A DNA stretch of 64,000 bases, taken from the NCBI GenBank assembly GCA_013399875.1, contig VXAZ01001836.1, positions 1,550,001 to 1,614,000 on the forward strand, written 5' to 3'. Below the pieces are notes generated by a model. The model ran no database searches. It was not told the DNA's origin and saw only the letters and a list, made by a program, of their open reading frames with translations. Of this stretch, positions 50,150 through 64,000 are shown piece by piece. The translations under genes and the position numbers were made by a program. Positions within the stretch are counted from its first letter, which is position 1. The number at the start of each line of letters is the position of its first letter. The stretch comes from Gymnorhina tibicen. Its lineage: Eukaryota > Chordata > Aves > Passeriformes > Artamidae.

Positions 50150-51250
50150 CTTCTGCTTACTTAAATGAATTGAGCAGTCTCAATTTTCAAGGCATACTTT
50201 CCTGTTCTACAATAAATTCTATCAGATCCTCCTCAAATTTTCAGCTGTTCCCAGTCAACTGTTCCCTTAGATTTTCTCACATCCAAGATTCGCTGTTCCT
50301 GTTGCATCATTCTGGGAGTGTATGGGTAGTTGCATATCCCTTACAACCCAGACATCCCTGTCAAGGTCACCCCTTTCTTAAATGTAATATATTTGGGAGG
50401 TAATTGTACAGCTGTGCAGGTACATTAAAGTACATTTGGTTTGTGATCTCAGTGGCTGAGAATGATTGCATCTTTGTTTACAGTTCCTATCAGTCTTTGT
50501 GCCATCCACCAATTCCCTGATGGGTCATTTCCATTTATCTCCAGATCACTGATTAAAATGTGGCTTTGTACCAATGTCTATGAAAGTCCAATGAAATCAC
50601 TCCCATCCAGGATAATTTCTCATTGGCAACAGCTTTTTGACATCTGTTCAGTACATTAGAATGTCATAAGTCACAAAGTCAGACCCCTTGCAATAAATCA
50701 TAACGCGGCGTTTCTACCCAATTACATTCATCAACCAAATCTGCCATGACGTCTGAGATTTAAATCAAGTTTTATGACAAGAGTTTCTCTTTAGAAAGTC
50801 ATGCTGTCTGAAATTGATTACTTTCTTGTCCTTTGAGTCTTTATTAATTTAATTTCATTGGAAATTTCTTTTTTTTTTTTGGTCAGGAATAGGTGTCAGC
50901 CTAACCAGCACTAGGGACATCCTTCTTGACATTTTTAATAGGGAAAAGACACTATATACTGCAACAACAGCTGGTACTTCATCACTGTTGTTATTTCATT
51001 TTACCAGAATTTACCCTGCTCCAAGATTAACTAGAAAGAGCATCAACAGACTATATCTCCTTATCTAGGATTTCTGAACATGTATTATAGAAACTACCTA
51101 TTTAGAAATATTAATGCCAAGCACAAATTTCTGTAGTCCTTCCAAGTTAGGAAAAGACTGGAAAGTCTGTGTGTGAAATAAAACGCCTTGTGATACTTTT
51201 GTTCAAATACAGAGCTAAAATATTTATGGTGAACTACTGATAATCTTGCT
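50150..51250 (-). mobile_element. Long ancient CR1/L3-type LINE remnant
   Basis: Several plus-strand blocks occur in the order expected for the antisense of an old CR1/L3 ORF2. They include 'cagatcactgattaaaatgtggc' near 50540, 'agaaagtcatgctgtctgaaattgattac' near 50795 followed by 'ctttattaattta', 'aggtgtcagcctaaccagcac' near 50890, 'catccttcttgacatttttaa' near 50920 and 'ctgctccaagattaactagaa' near 51015. Many stops and indels make it non-coding. The limits, especially at the right, are uncertain and it may extend towards 51.8 kb. Confidence 0.5.
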
Positions 51251-54200
51251 GACTAAATCTAAAGATGAGACTACCAAACTGAGGCTTTCTTTAACATTGT
51301 GTGTACTCATCTTGGTTATTCTTCTTTTTAATTTTTCATATCTCTAGAAACCATGCATATTTATTCAGCTTAATCTCTAATTTCTGTTATTGATTTTCTA
51401 TTCTTGACAAATTCTAATTGATATTAACAACAACCTATTTTTTCTTTATCCTATTTGTTATATACTGCTCTCTAGCTCTGTTTTATGTCTGCTTTAGATA
51501 AATTGTAAGCCAAAGCTGCCTTTACCCTACTATAGTCAATAAAGAATTATGTTTCTTGAATAACGGATCATTACTATCCATTAATCCATTTTTAAGAGTT
51601 CATTCTTCATTTCAAGAACAGTTTATGTAATATTTATATTTATATTTGAAAACATGTAACACCTGTACTCCAAATTTAGCAATCATATTTTGTGAAAATA
51701 TTCCTTCTTCATTGTGCTCCAGTGAACACATGATACATTTTGTACCATTTAATATTTATGCAAGCAGTCATGCTTGCAAAACCTACAGAATAAAGTGCTT
51801 TAGAAGGCAGGAACAAGCCTGATGGGTTTGGCCCATGCATTTCAATATTATGATCACCTTATGACTGCCTGCTGACATTTTGAAAATATTCGTAAACTGG
51901 TTTCCTTACTAAAATCTCTAACAATTCAATTAAAATGGTTTTCTTCTGTATCTTCCTAATTCAGCCTTTTTGTAACTTCTATGAAGAATTTAAGCTCTAT
52001 ACCATCACTGTCAGGACAACAGGCTGAGAAATTTAGTTAATACCTTATTCCCAATTAATGAAGATATGTGGAATTTATTAAAAATGCTGAGAAGTTAAAA
52101 TTACTTATTATAGCTGCTTAGATATAGTTTAATCTAGATCTCTTTAGATAAAATAATTTATAAAGGAATTTAACTTTATCTTTGCTGGAGATGGTCAGGG
52201 TTTGAGACAGACCTGGAGCTGAACTGTGAATCCTGTAACACTGAGTTTGGGTTTCCTGAGATTAGACAGAGCACACACATAAACTGGTACCTCCAGAATT
52301 GAGTTTAAAGCTAATGCTCAGCACAGGGAAATGTGGCTGCCATTTCTCCTTTGTGCTAAACCCTATCCTCTGGTGAAGAGAAAAAGTGCAGCTGCATATT
52401 TCCTACTGGGTATAGTATTTCTTACATGGCTAGCAAATATGAATTCTGGTAAAATGCTTCTCTTAATTCAATGGATGACAATAGGACCAGATATCAAAGC
52501 ATTTCCTTATTTCTGCAGATGGTTGATGATTTCCAGTAGAATTTTTTCCTCATTGATCATCTTTCCAGCTGTGCATGACCAGACAGAAATCAATGAGAAG
52601 GACTGCAACTCCTCACCAAATCCTTGCAGGCCCTTGGTGACTCAGTGCCATTTTTCAAAACTCTCCTTGAACAGACTACAAAGAACTACACAATAATGTA
52701 ACCATAGCTTCTGAAGCTTTTTGAACTCAGTCTGGATGAAGTACAGGGATCAGTAAGGAGCAGTCTGCACTGGCAGAAGGGTGAATTGGATGGCATTTCC
52801 CAACTCTGCCATTTCAGAGCCTCAGAAACTTATAAAGCCAATCAGTGCTTAAAAAAACTCAAGTCATTGAGTGTGAGAGCTCATGAGTGCTAATGCATAT
52901 CTAACGGGACTCATCTACCAAGAAATGAAAACTTTTTCTTGATTTTGTCATGCATTTTAATGTGCAGGGTTTATAGTCATGCTTATCCGTTACGAAAAGC
53001 CCTCTATCTCAGAATCAATGCAGCTTCAGAACAATTTTGCTTACATTTTGCTGTTTGAGGCATCATGTGCAGTGATAGATAGTTCATGACAGCATATTTC
53101 AATAAAGTGTCAAAACTCTTGGTCTGTGATGGGACAGCACACTATAAAATTAACTGTTAATTATTAAAAGAAAAAATGCTTGCCATGGCTCTGCCACAGA
53201 CCCACGCATGAGGGGAAAGTACTGAGAATGGCATTGTGTTGCTGAACTTCATTAACCTATCCCATTTCTTAATCCAGACTGAAGCAAGCACTGTGGCTGA
53301 TTGCTTTCTACAATCTAGGCTAATTTGTGCAGCGAGCAATTTGTGCAGCTCTCTACCACTGCTGCTTTAGAGACAGAATGTGATCCAGCAACTCAGATTT
53401 CCTACTCTCATTGCTATGCAAGGCCCACACAGCAAGCAGAGAGAATCAAGCAGGGCACGTTATTTCTCTTTTAATCAATTAGAACAGCACAGAGAACAGA
53501 CAATAATCTTTCTGCACACTGTGTTTAAAGGAAATTAAAGCTTTCTGAAGGATGAAAAACATATACTCTTACCATCTGAATTTCAAGGATTATAATTATC
53601 CACAGTTATATGCAAGTGAGATAAAGAAAGGAATCTTCCTTTGGTTTTAACAAGATCTAAAGGTGAAAATAAACTGATCTGCTTGGAACTGTAAAATACA
53701 TCTGAGATCAATGACAATTTGACTGGTATCGAGAACATTAATCAGATGAAAACAAAACAAGGAACATCAAAAGAAGAAGATTTTGCTTGTTGTTTCAGTT
53801 TTGAACCACTTCAAACTACATGGAAGGTCCCCAAAATAAGTTTCACATGCCAACCACTTTCACTTGTGATATCTGAGCTTCAAAATTCTCCATTTTGAGC
53901 TATGTTTGGATGAGATCATATCTCCAATTAAACTAAACACACACACATTTGTCACTTTTTGAGAGAAAACAACAAAAGCCCTTAAAAGTTCTGACTGTGC
54001 ACCTTGGGAAAAAACGATCTTACACAGCCCCTGTCTCCACACTAACGCAACTAGGCTCTAGTGAACTATCCATTTGTTCTCTATGAAGAAAACAAAATTT
54101 TAAAGCATAGGACAGAATAACGCTTTCCCCAGGTACTTGAACTACTGGATTTTGCCTATCATGCTATTTAAATTTAGCATCTTTTAAATTAAGTCTCTGA

Positions 54201-55386
54201 GAGATGAAGTGACAACTAGAAAGTCCATGATACATCAGAAGTAGTGACATACCATGAAAAGAGTCGACAGCGCTGATGTTCTTGCCAATATGAGAATCCT
54301 TAATTTACAGCCACCTTTCATAGTTTGTTTCAGTTTGATGCCCTCAACTGAGAAAAATGTCCCCAAAATTGCAATCTCATTTTATTAACTTCACAGTTTT
54401 CAGAGTTCAGTGTCATGCTAGAATTTTCTTAAGACATTTGAACACTTGTCAGATGTATTATCTTAGCCTTGTTGTACTGCCCTATATACTAAGATGTCCA
54501 TCCTAAAGCTGATACTGTAAGAAAGCTTCTGCTTACATATGTAATACAGGTACTACTCTGTCTCCATCACAAAGAATGTGCAAATTTCCACTTTAAAACG
54601 TCCCTTAAAGTTGATCGGCGTTGCTGCAGATGTGTAAGGTATTGGAAACAACTTTGGGAGGAGATATTATACTACAAAAATTGCTATCTATTTTTTAGGT
54701 ATTGCTAAAGTAAGTAAAATGTCCTAAACATGAGCTGAAGCCAAGGATGTCTTTCAGTTATTCTCGAAACTGTTTTTTCCCAGTTTTTTCTTCCGTCTCA
54801 TTTTTGTTTTCTTTCTTAATGAAAGATACAGATATGTTAGTTATGCAGTTTTCTCAGTTTCCAGGGCCACTTAAGAATATTTTCTTTGCAAAATAACAGA
54901 CCACTTGTTTGAGGTACCTCCCTCTATTTTGGCTTTCATTACTTGTAAGGTAAAGTTATCCTTTTCCTCTTTGCCTAGTCCAGAAATGTGTGTGGGTAGG
55001 TAAGAATGAACTCAACACTGGTTTCATATTCTTTCTCTTGGCTGTAACAGGGTTTAATAAAGACCTCTTTGTGGTTTAAATTGATTTATTTTTATGCCTT
55101 ACAGAGAGGACCTTTTTTTGAGAGTTGCTCCAACTGAGAAAGAGAGAAGGAGGAAAAAGTTGAAGTGGGCACAGTGAAGCTGCATAACACACTAGGAATT
55201 AGAAGTCATCCAACATTTATAAGAACAATCTTAACAATTCAAATGTTTTCTTATTTTGTGCTCTATTATGTACAAGCTCCCACATGGTCAAGCTATTTGA
55301 TCATTGTTTCTTAATTATAGTAAAAATGGGATAAAAACTTAAAGAGTTCTAGCATAAGCACTAACCTGACCTATTTATTTACCTTT

Positions 55387-55456
55387 TCTAGCAAAATGAA
55401 TCCACATCTGCAAGCTGTTTATTTATTTTTTTCTAGCAAGATGGATCCACATCTGC
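55387..55456. repeat. 25-bp direct duplication, 45-bp period
   Basis: The unit at 55387-55411 recurs at 55432-55456 with two differences, both A in the first copy and G in the second. Each copy begins with TCTAG after a T-rich tract, so each resembles a plus-strand splice acceptor context. Confidence 0.85.
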
Positions 55457-56520
55457 CACTTCTTCCACAGGAATGTCAATTTGCAGGCTAGCAGATTTGC
55501 TGATGACACCATTCTGCTATACAGGAAAAGATAACAAAAGATGTCCTGCCCAAACATGTAAAAGTTTATCACCAGTCTGTTTCATTTTGCAGGTTTGTAT
55601 ACATTGGACTTCAGCGATTTTCATTTGGCAATACCATAAACTTTGAATTTTATAAGGCTGCAAAAATAGATGCAATGTTTATATAAAATTTACCTAACTA
55701 ACCTATTGATAAACTGAAGTCTCAAAAGTTCTTGAAGAATTTTTGAGATGTTTTCTCTGTACAGCACTTCTAGGTGAAGGTGACAAATTAACTCTTAATT
55801 GAGTTTGGGATTTTTGACAGTAGATTTCCTGTTTCATAGAGGCTTTACAGGTCCCAACAAGTAGCAAAACCAAACCATCATTCTAAAGGGTTGCTGCTGG
55901 AAGCTCCCAATTCCTCTCTTTCAAATTCAATGTCTTCACACGGGCTAAAACCATGAGTAATGCTTTGCAATCATTGCAGTCTTGCATGAGACAGGCAGGT
56001 TGAAGCAGGCAGCACTTCCTAAGTGTTCTGAACTTTGGTCCCAGGACGACAGAGAATGGACTTCTCCTTCTCTCTCATTTTAAATCAAATATATTATTAG
56101 CAACTAAGACTTTCTCAAAACAATCTATTGTTTTCTTCCCAAATAGTGCACTAAGTTTTTAGCATCTGACAAGTCAAGAATGTGAAAAACATAAAAGCCT
56201 GACACTTTCCTCAGCATACCTAAGAAAAGCAGACAGAAAATATAGCTGGAGGGTTTGGGTGGAGCAGACATACCCTGTGTGACACTGTCTGACTTTAATA
56301 TCTAACAAATGGGGCTCTATATCACAATTCTGTTGTTCAGCATTGATTCTGAAAGTATATGCTTCTTACTGTAGGCTTGAAGGTTTAATTTACTGTAGTT
56401 TTTTAAGTGTGTTGAACTATAACTCCATTAGATTGTTTATGGGTATTTTTCCATAGGTCTGAAGGGCTGTCTTTTAATTTTCAACAGTTATTTTTCTAGC
56501 CACAAGCTCAGCATGCACTA

Positions 56521-56569
56521 TAATAAATAGTATTAGTAGTAATAACAATAACAACAACAATAATAATAG
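56521..56569. repeat. AAT/AAC trinucleotide repeat
   Basis: An imperfect run of aat, aac and agt triplets in intron sequence. Confidence 0.85.
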
Positions 56570-59500
56570 TTTTCTGAAGATGCACTGGAACACCCACCTC
56601 TGTTTCTAAGACTAAAAAACACCATAAAATTACTACTCATGCTACATTCAGTCATCAAAGCCTCCTACCACAAATAGAGTCTTTAAAAGGTGAAAAACAG
56701 AAAAGGAGCCATCCTGTGGGTCTGGCGTTTACAATTTAAGGATATCTTTTCCAAAATTTAAGACTCTTTCTTCCTCTAAACTTGGTTTAAGATATCCAAG
56801 CTTGCAGAGATAAAGGAGGCATCAGGTTTTCCATACAAGTGTTTTCCATGTCCCCAAAGATTAGTGATGGAGTAGTGTTCTTCATGCCTGACACAGCATA
56901 TTGTGACATGCAAAAGGCTATTCCTGTTAATACTGACCTGTAATCTGATAACAAACATGTAAAAAGTGATTTAGCTCTGATCCACATGGCCACATGTCTG
57001 TGGATATCTGGATTCTCAGATTATTGCAACAATTACATATTTTGTCTTGAAAAAGTCACAATATTTCCATTCAGAAATATTTGTTATATCTGCATTGACA
57101 TATATCTGATTACTGCATCCCAGGAATATAAAACTAATGTTTCACCTTAAACTGGTGAAAGCAACAATAAAATTGGATTACTCCACAAGGTTAAAAAAAA
57201 AGTATATTTTTTTATAGCATGATTCTTCCAAGGCACAATGTTGAAAAATTATACTCCTTCATCTTAGTCATATTGCTCCAAACACTCTTTTAAACAGACA
57301 GAACTCTTTTTAATGTTTGATACCTTATCCCAGAGATAATTATTTAGCTATTCAGACTGGTCCTCTGATGGACTAAAACAAAGCAACACCCCTATTACTA
57401 CTACCAGAAGAAAAATAAATACAAGACTGATTTTTCTTTGGGTGGTTTATCAAGTTCTTTTTCATGCTAGTGAGACCCTTAAAAAAATCCCAGCTAGTCC
57501 ATTAGTGCTAAAAAGATTTTGTTCCTTGATCTTCACCAGTTGTATGCAGAATAACTTAGAAGTCATTGTTAAGTCCCCAGCTGGATAATGAACTGAGCTC
57601 CTCATTTCTTCTCTCCAGAATCAACCTTCCTGACTCTATTCTTTTTCTGAGTGGGTGAAAAAAGGATATTAGCATTCTTGGTAGTCTTCTTTCTCAAAGG
57701 AATAATATGTGTTTTCATCCACCAAAGAACCTTTTCTCCTAGAAAGGCTGATGGAAATGGTTTCAGTAGAACTCTTGTATGTTAAAAGACCAGCTCATGA
57801 AGTCACCCTCCGTGTTTCCTTACTAAAAATTTAACGGGTATGTGAACACTGCAAGTGCTACTAGCAGGAGTTTCAGCTTACCCTAAAGATACCACCTGCT
57901 CATTTAAAAACTGTGTGCCTTATAGTTTCAAAACCATAGCTATAAATTCATACATATGCTGAGCTGAAACCTGTAAAGAGCAGTAAGAATTTCCCAAGCT
58001 AAAAAACATCTCATCTTCTGCAGCTCCCTTTTTAGAGTTTCCTTAGTGGGAAAGTCTGCATTCTTATAGTCATGGAAATAAGCTTGTGAGGTCAGTGACT
58101 GCCACTGTTGACAGATTAACTGAGAAATAATGAATTTCTACTGTATCGTAAGATGCTTAAAAAGGCATTTCAAGCTTAAATTGACACAATTAAATAGACT
58201 TACTTATTTTATGTATGTATTCTTCTACATAATTTATTTTAAAGTATTATGTTTGAGTAACATATCTGTTTAATTTAAATTATGTTTTTTAATTCGACCT
58301 CTTTGTGGCACTGCAAGCTCAACCTAAAATACCCTGAGTGTTGTCTAAGTTGTTCAAAATACCTAAGGAGGAAACTGTTTTCTTTGTCTCTTTATCACAA
58401 TAGCATCTTAAAATAATTATGACATCTCTATATATCTTGGCAAAATAAGTACTTGGCAGGGGTCGCAGGGACTCAATTGTTATTTCCAGCTAATGCTTCC
58501 TCCTGATACAATTCCACCATTTTGAAAGGAACGATATTATTCTATCTAGAATAACCTATTGTGCCCATTGCATTACAGCCAAGAAATTAAACTTTTTCTT
58601 CTGCTGGAATCTAAACAGATGAGATATATCTTGTCTAGGTATTACACACAGAAATAAAACACTTAGTGTGGTACAACAGCCCATTACAGAGATAAAATGG
58701 TGCAATCCTGATAAAGATACAGAAAAGGAAAAGAAACATTATTTCATTGTGAGAGTGTTTTGTGGATAACAAGCAATAAAGCAACATTTATTTTATGTGC
58801 TATAATTACTGGGCAGTGCAGACTGCAGTTTTATATTTTTTAGGTCTTTGTCATCTCTAACTGTCCTTTGTGGGATTTTTGTTCTTGTTCTTGTTTTTTT
58901 TTTTTTTCTCTGCAAGCTCCTTTCTTGAGATTCTCTTTTATAACTAAGTTTGGCTTCCAGTGTTTGGCCTCTATTGGCCTCTACTTTTCTTTTTTCACCT
59001 CTACTGTGATCAGCTCAAATAGCATTTTTACAAAGGTAACTCTAAAAATGTTTACGCTGTCCAATTGTACATCTAGCCACACTTCAAACTATCCACACAT
59101 ATTCAAAAATACTATGACTTGGAAAGGCACCCCTTGAGAAGCTGTAAAAAATGAGGAGCAAAGAGGGTTAGGTAGAGAAACAAAGTTCTGGGAGATCAGT
59201 AAATGTGAAGACATGGAAAAAGAAGTTTAGTTCAAGGCTAAACTTCACCTGTATGAATGACATTGATGATGAATGACAGGGTTTTTTTTTTTTTGCTTGT
59301 TTTTAGAGGAGAGCATATGGGGAATGTCTAGGAAAATGTAATGCTTGATGGATTTTTGATAAGTGCAATGCTTTAGACTCATTTAAAGATACAATTTAAA
59401 AATGCCTTTAAAAATGTGTATTTTGAAGTATTATTTCTCAGACTTAGTAAACAGGTGTGAATATGTACACTTCCTTCTTTTGTTTCTCTTGACCAGCTTG

Positions 59501-62500
59501 TGAGACAGATTGAATGAGACAGATTTACATGTTCCAGTCTGAAAATATAAATTCCCTACTGTAGGAAAAAACCCAAATGTCTGGGATACCTTAGGAGCTT
59601 CAGGTGAACACAAGACAATCAGATGAAAATAAATCACATACATAGAGCTATGAATATTTAATCTGGGGAGAATGTGCCCCAGGATTGGAAGGAAAATATT
59701 TGAGAGTGTGGGGTTCAAATGGGAAATGTGACCCTTTCCACACTGTGGCAACACCGGCCACTGCGGAGGATCTGTATAAACCTGAGCTCACAGCTGAAGA
59801 CTCCACAATCATGGACAGTGATGACTATGGCATTCTTATCTGAATTAATAACAGCAGCAGCTTTTTTCTTCTAGATTGCTCATCTAACAGAAGAAAGTGG
59901 AGATGACAGCTTAGGTACAAAACCTGCTAAACTCACTATATTGGACAACTAACAAACAATTGCTGATACTTCAATATTTTCATCAGAATATCCTGCTAAT
60001 ATGGCAAGGCATTAAAATACACATATCTTTCCTAACATAAATCACTGACTGCTTCTTATTCCTTATTCTCACTCCTACTTGCTACTCATTTCAAACACGT
60101 GGTGCTAGTTGATTGTAATATCTGTGTGGCATTGCAATATGAATCTCATCACACACATTCCTGCATGTAATCCACTAAGCCAGCTTTCTCTACTCATACC
60201 ACAATTGAATTTTTAAACCCCATTTTTTATCTATTAATACAATCAGACGTGTTTTTAATAAACCTTTCTCACATATCTAAGGCAATAAGAAGACTGTTGA
60301 TAGAAAGACTGAACTTTTTTTCTTTCCAGGCCACACTATGCCCTAAACTCACCTTACTGATCCTTAGGCAGCACGGTTTATAACCAGACTGTACTTTTTG
60401 CACTAATAACTCACCACAGCAATGAATGTTTTCTAAACACTCAGAAGTTATTTAAGACATTTGGTATTAATTTCTTGATATTCCTTTTTCACAGATCCAG
60501 AGCTGCTTTCCAGTAAGGTTTTAATATCTGGTAGTCCTTTCATAATTAATGGCATAAATAGGTAGCATTTAAAATAAGTAAGATTAAGGCATTTGAAAAT
60601 AATATAGATTATAATAATTTTAATTTCATTTAAAGAATATAATATGTAAAGATAATAAGAAAAAAACCCTCTTAACAAACTTCACAGCCCTTACAAGCAT
60701 TTTAAGATCTGCCTTAAGACAGATAAAATGAGGTATAGGTTACCTAAAGCTAAATGTTTAAACGTGGGCACCTGACACTGAACTCCTGTTTCCACATTGA
60801 AGTTTCAGGGCTATGTGAATTAATATTTCCCAAAAGAAGACGTTCTTGCAATTAAATCACTCTCTGGGATACTAAATATCTTATTTTTGTTTCCATTTCT
60901 CTTGGAGAATTTTTTTGCTATGCCGCAGTTCCCAGTGGTACTGTTTTACCACACAGGTTGGGGACAAGCCATCTAATGCCTCTGCAAAATGCCTCTGCAA
61001 GCCAAAGTGACAAATACGACCAAGAAGCTATTGACAAATACCTACTTATTACAATAGTGAATAATATGCTATCATGTTATTGTGCCACCATTTGGATTTT
61101 AGTGACTATTTTAGACAGTCAAGTGAAAGTAAGTCCCTTAGCGACTTGTCAGTTTTATATGTTAACTGTAGTAGTAGCATAAGCCAAAAACTTTACAGCA
61201 GGGCCTTTGTCTCGAAAACTAAACCCTATTTACTCTTAACAATGTTCCTCTTTTGGTGAAAAAATTCAAGATTTAGAAGTATTAAAGAAGCATGGAAGAA
61301 AAGAACTAATATGAACTCTTGATTCTAAACTAATTAATGGTTCAGCTAATTACAGTAATAATTGAAACTATCAATGGCTTAGCGTAACAGTATTCATGCA
61401 TTCTGAAGGAATACAACAGGCATGCAATTTTCTTCTTTTTCTGGTGTCACTATCAAAATGGACAAAAAATGTACAGCTATGGTCATTCTACCCCCAGGCA
61501 GCTCTAAGTGCGGCATGAAAAAGAAATCACGTATGGTAATAAGTATCAAACAAATGGTACCATAAAAGCCTATCCATTTATATTAAAATCCTTTCTGTGA
61601 TCTGAAAGAAAGTAATGAAAATCCCAGCAAATAGAGTTTACAAGCCTATGTGAGGCTTGAGAACATTTGTCAAATAAGCTCAGACTCATCTATCATTAGA
61701 GGTCAGCAGTGAAAAAGAAAACAGACTCCCAGAAGCCCCAAAGAAAAATGTTCTTGAAACAGCAAGGTCATGCAGCAGTATGTACTCAAGAAACACTAAG
61801 GTCTACCACATCAAACAAGGGCAATGTGTGTGCCATTGAAACCTGAAAGATGGTGGTGGTCAGCCTCAGCATGGCGTGCTGAACTTTTTCTGTCTAGATA
61901 CATCTTGACAGTATTCTCCTTTGGTAACTCATGCTAAGGCCAAATCTAATTCCTTTCCTAGTTTGGCCAGCTCAGTTTTATCCTCACAGGAGGCAGCATA
62001 ATTCCAGTGGCAAAACAATTTGCCCAGCAATGGAAAAAACCCATGTATTATGAAATGCAAAAAATATAATCACGAAATGACAGCATCTGCTAATTATGGA
62101 GAGTCCAGCACAAGGTGTCTGTACCACTTAAATACTCCTTAAATCTTTGTGCTAGACCTCCTACTCAGAAGTGAGTTACATGGAACGTTTTAGCAAAAGC
62201 ATGAGAAAGCAACTGTGTAATTCAGACAGAACACCATAGAAATTCTGAAATGTATCTCTTTATTATTCATAATAGTTCAGCATGACTATGGTTAATGGTG
62301 GGTTTATCTTTGTGTACTTAATCAAAGGCCTGATTCAGCTTCCTTCACTGAGAACTGCTGAGCTGCTGTACAGGCACGGCCATGGCCTTGCTGCCTCAGG
62401 TTATGGTTCCTCTCTTTAGGCCTGCGTGTTCGCCTCTACGGCTTGAAGTCATTTCACTGAAGGACTGAGGCTCCCGGTTTACTGTTCAGCTCTGTAACAA

Positions 62501-64000
62501 ATGAGCAGAGACTTTGTGGAAAGTACTAACTCAGTTACTTTTTATTAAATACATGATGTGCAAAAAAGCCTACAGATATTTGATAAGAAGACATTCTTTC
62601 AGTGCAATGGTATTTGCTCTTGCATCCCCTTCCTTTAAAGCTGAATGATTCACCTGTGGTGAAATTCCGAGGACTTCCTCTGCCTCAATAGGGTCCTAAA
62701 ACACATCATCTCTATTTCCACAGAGGAAAATGGTCAGAGGCATAGAACTGTCTGTGCTTTTATAACCTTTCACTTTTCTGTGGCATAGACTCCTGATCCA
62801 CTTTGACAGGTTAATACACATCACTTATAGGCAATGTCACCCCTGCTAAGCTAACTGTCTTGCACAGAAGCCAACCTACTGCCCTGAATCAATTCTTTTC
62901 AGGGACAGAAGACCTGAAATTGAAGACTCATTCTTGGCAATCCTATGCCCATGCTTCCTGAGGCTCTCATCCCACACAATTAAAACAGAAAAAAAAAAAC
63001 CTCAAGAAAGTAAAAACGCTCTCAGGTTCACATGAAAGAAATAATCCTTGGCATCAGTCAGAACTCAGAAACTGATTGTAAAGAGATTATCCAAGTCATA
63101 ACCCTTGCTATGAGCCATGAATTTTGGACTTTCTGTTCTTGCTTTTTGGATGTGTAAATTCCAAAATAAAGGTCTAAACTTTTTTGTGAGATTTCAGCCA
63201 CAATCAGCCTTTTAATGTTAATTTGCTATCCCATATTGCAATCAAATATTCCTTTTCACTTTTCTTCTGTGTTACATATTTCTACTGGTACTTGATTTAC
63301 AGCTACTTATTACTATCACTTTTCCATGTCAAATTGCCTTATTTAGGTGATTAAGCAGGGTCAGCCGACTTGACTCTCTTAGATAACCATCAATAATGTA
63401 AAATAAAGTATGTGGTAGACATAAGTGAAACTTGATCTAAATATACTGACGTATGCCTTAAGTGCTTGGCATCAGTATTAGCGTGGCAGTACACAAAGCA
63501 TGACACAGTTATATTACCATAAGTAGCAAAGAAGATTAATGTGTTTTATCTCTTTATGTCATCATGCAGAAAATCACATCTTAATCCTGCTTTCTATGTG
63601 GGGCAAGAATTTACTGTCAATTACTAATGCTTCTATTCTATTTCTTACACATTTGCTGGATTGCTATCAGTAGTAATACTGTAATGCCTTATTTAAGATT
63701 TTCTCCTATAGAAAAGCTGTTCATTCAACCTTCTCTCATTATAATAAATGCACTGTGCTTTCCTCTCACTTTCACCATCATGAAACTCCTTTCTCTTCCC
63801 CTGTTAAATCTAGGCATTTCTCAGATGTTGTCCTCTTCTGAGCCTTCATTAAATCTTTACCCTAGTCTTCTCCCTGACTGCTGCCATACTTATTCTCCTC
63901 CCTTTTTCCATTTTCATTCCCTTTGGCCTCTGTGGGATTTAGATTTTGCTCACTCTTCTCTAATCTGCTGTCATTTCTTTGTTTCCACAACCCTGTCCTC

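Larger units (their letters stand above)
19610..64000 (-). other. PRKN: PRKN intron 9 (partial, runs off the window)
   Basis: Everything right of exon 10 is intron 9 as far as I can see, more than 44 kb. Exon 9, which should encode the first half of the IBR with its own CxxC pairs, was looked for on the minus strand and not found, so it must lie beyond 64000 or have escaped me. PRKN is known for very large introns in other vertebrates. Identified content is listed separately: eroded LINE pieces near 23.6-23.9, 39.0-39.2, 41.5-41.9 and 50.2-51.3 kb, a MIR-like piece near 25 kb, LTRs at 31.3-31.7 and 46.3-47.0 kb, and a CR1 piece near 32 kb. The stretches 19.6-23.6, 25.3-31.3, 33-35.3, 42.4-46.3, 47-50.1 and 51.3-64 kb show only AT-rich unique-looking sequence with small simple repeats. 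No nested gene was recognised. Confidence 0.85.

Noticed and set aside
52331..52696. 121-codon plus-strand open frame with a hydrophobic start
   Set aside because: No family resemblance, no exon signals of note and typical intron composition.
1..64000. Search for tRNA, rRNA, CRISPR arrays or bacterial-type systems
   Set aside because: None seen by reading; the sequence is vertebrate intron and gene 3' end. A tRNA or RNA-family scan was not possible here.

Overview
This is nuclear DNA from a vertebrate, almost certainly a bird. It is AT-rich, almost free of coding sequence, and carries copies of the CR1 LINE family in several age classes, including long CR1 tails typical of avian and reptilian genomes. 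It also has two LTR-type elements of kinds known from bird endogenous retroviruses and a few old MIR-like pieces. I cannot name the species.

The only protein-coding gene I can support is PRKN (parkin, an RBR-type E3 ubiquitin ligase), read from the minus strand. Its last three coding exons are present: exon 12 (2213-2322, with the stop codon), exon 11 (6726-6843) and exon 10 (19523-19609). The junctions are in phase with GT/AG signals, and together they encode the second half of the IBR zinc site, the REP helix and the whole catalytic RING2 domain. A 3' untranslated region of about 1.17 kb probably ends just past the overlapping AATAAA signals at 1054-1063. The first kilobase is sequence downstream of the gene.

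The rest is intron: intron 11 (about 4.4 kb) with two CR1 tails, intron 10 (about 12.7 kb) with a microsatellite, a GC-richer block and a long pyrimidine-rich block, and over 44 kb of intron 9, which runs off the right edge. Exon 9 was not found. Intron 9 contains a well-preserved 679-bp solo LTR with a perfect 6-bp target duplication (46303-46981, minus), an older LTR-like element with TATA and AATAAA (about 31340-31735, plus), a CR1 ORF2 fragment (about 32.0-32.5 kb, plus), several eroded LINE pieces, short duplications and inverted repeats.

I found no bacterial-type system, CRISPR array, tRNA or rRNA and no previously undescribed gene system. The most notable observations are small protein differences at the parkin C-terminus (an ending one residue shorter than human, and leucine in place of a non-ligand cysteine), the solo LTR, a 61-bp duplication whose copies differ almost only by A-to-G changes, a perfect 15-bp-arm hairpin, and two blocks of unusual composition in intron 10.
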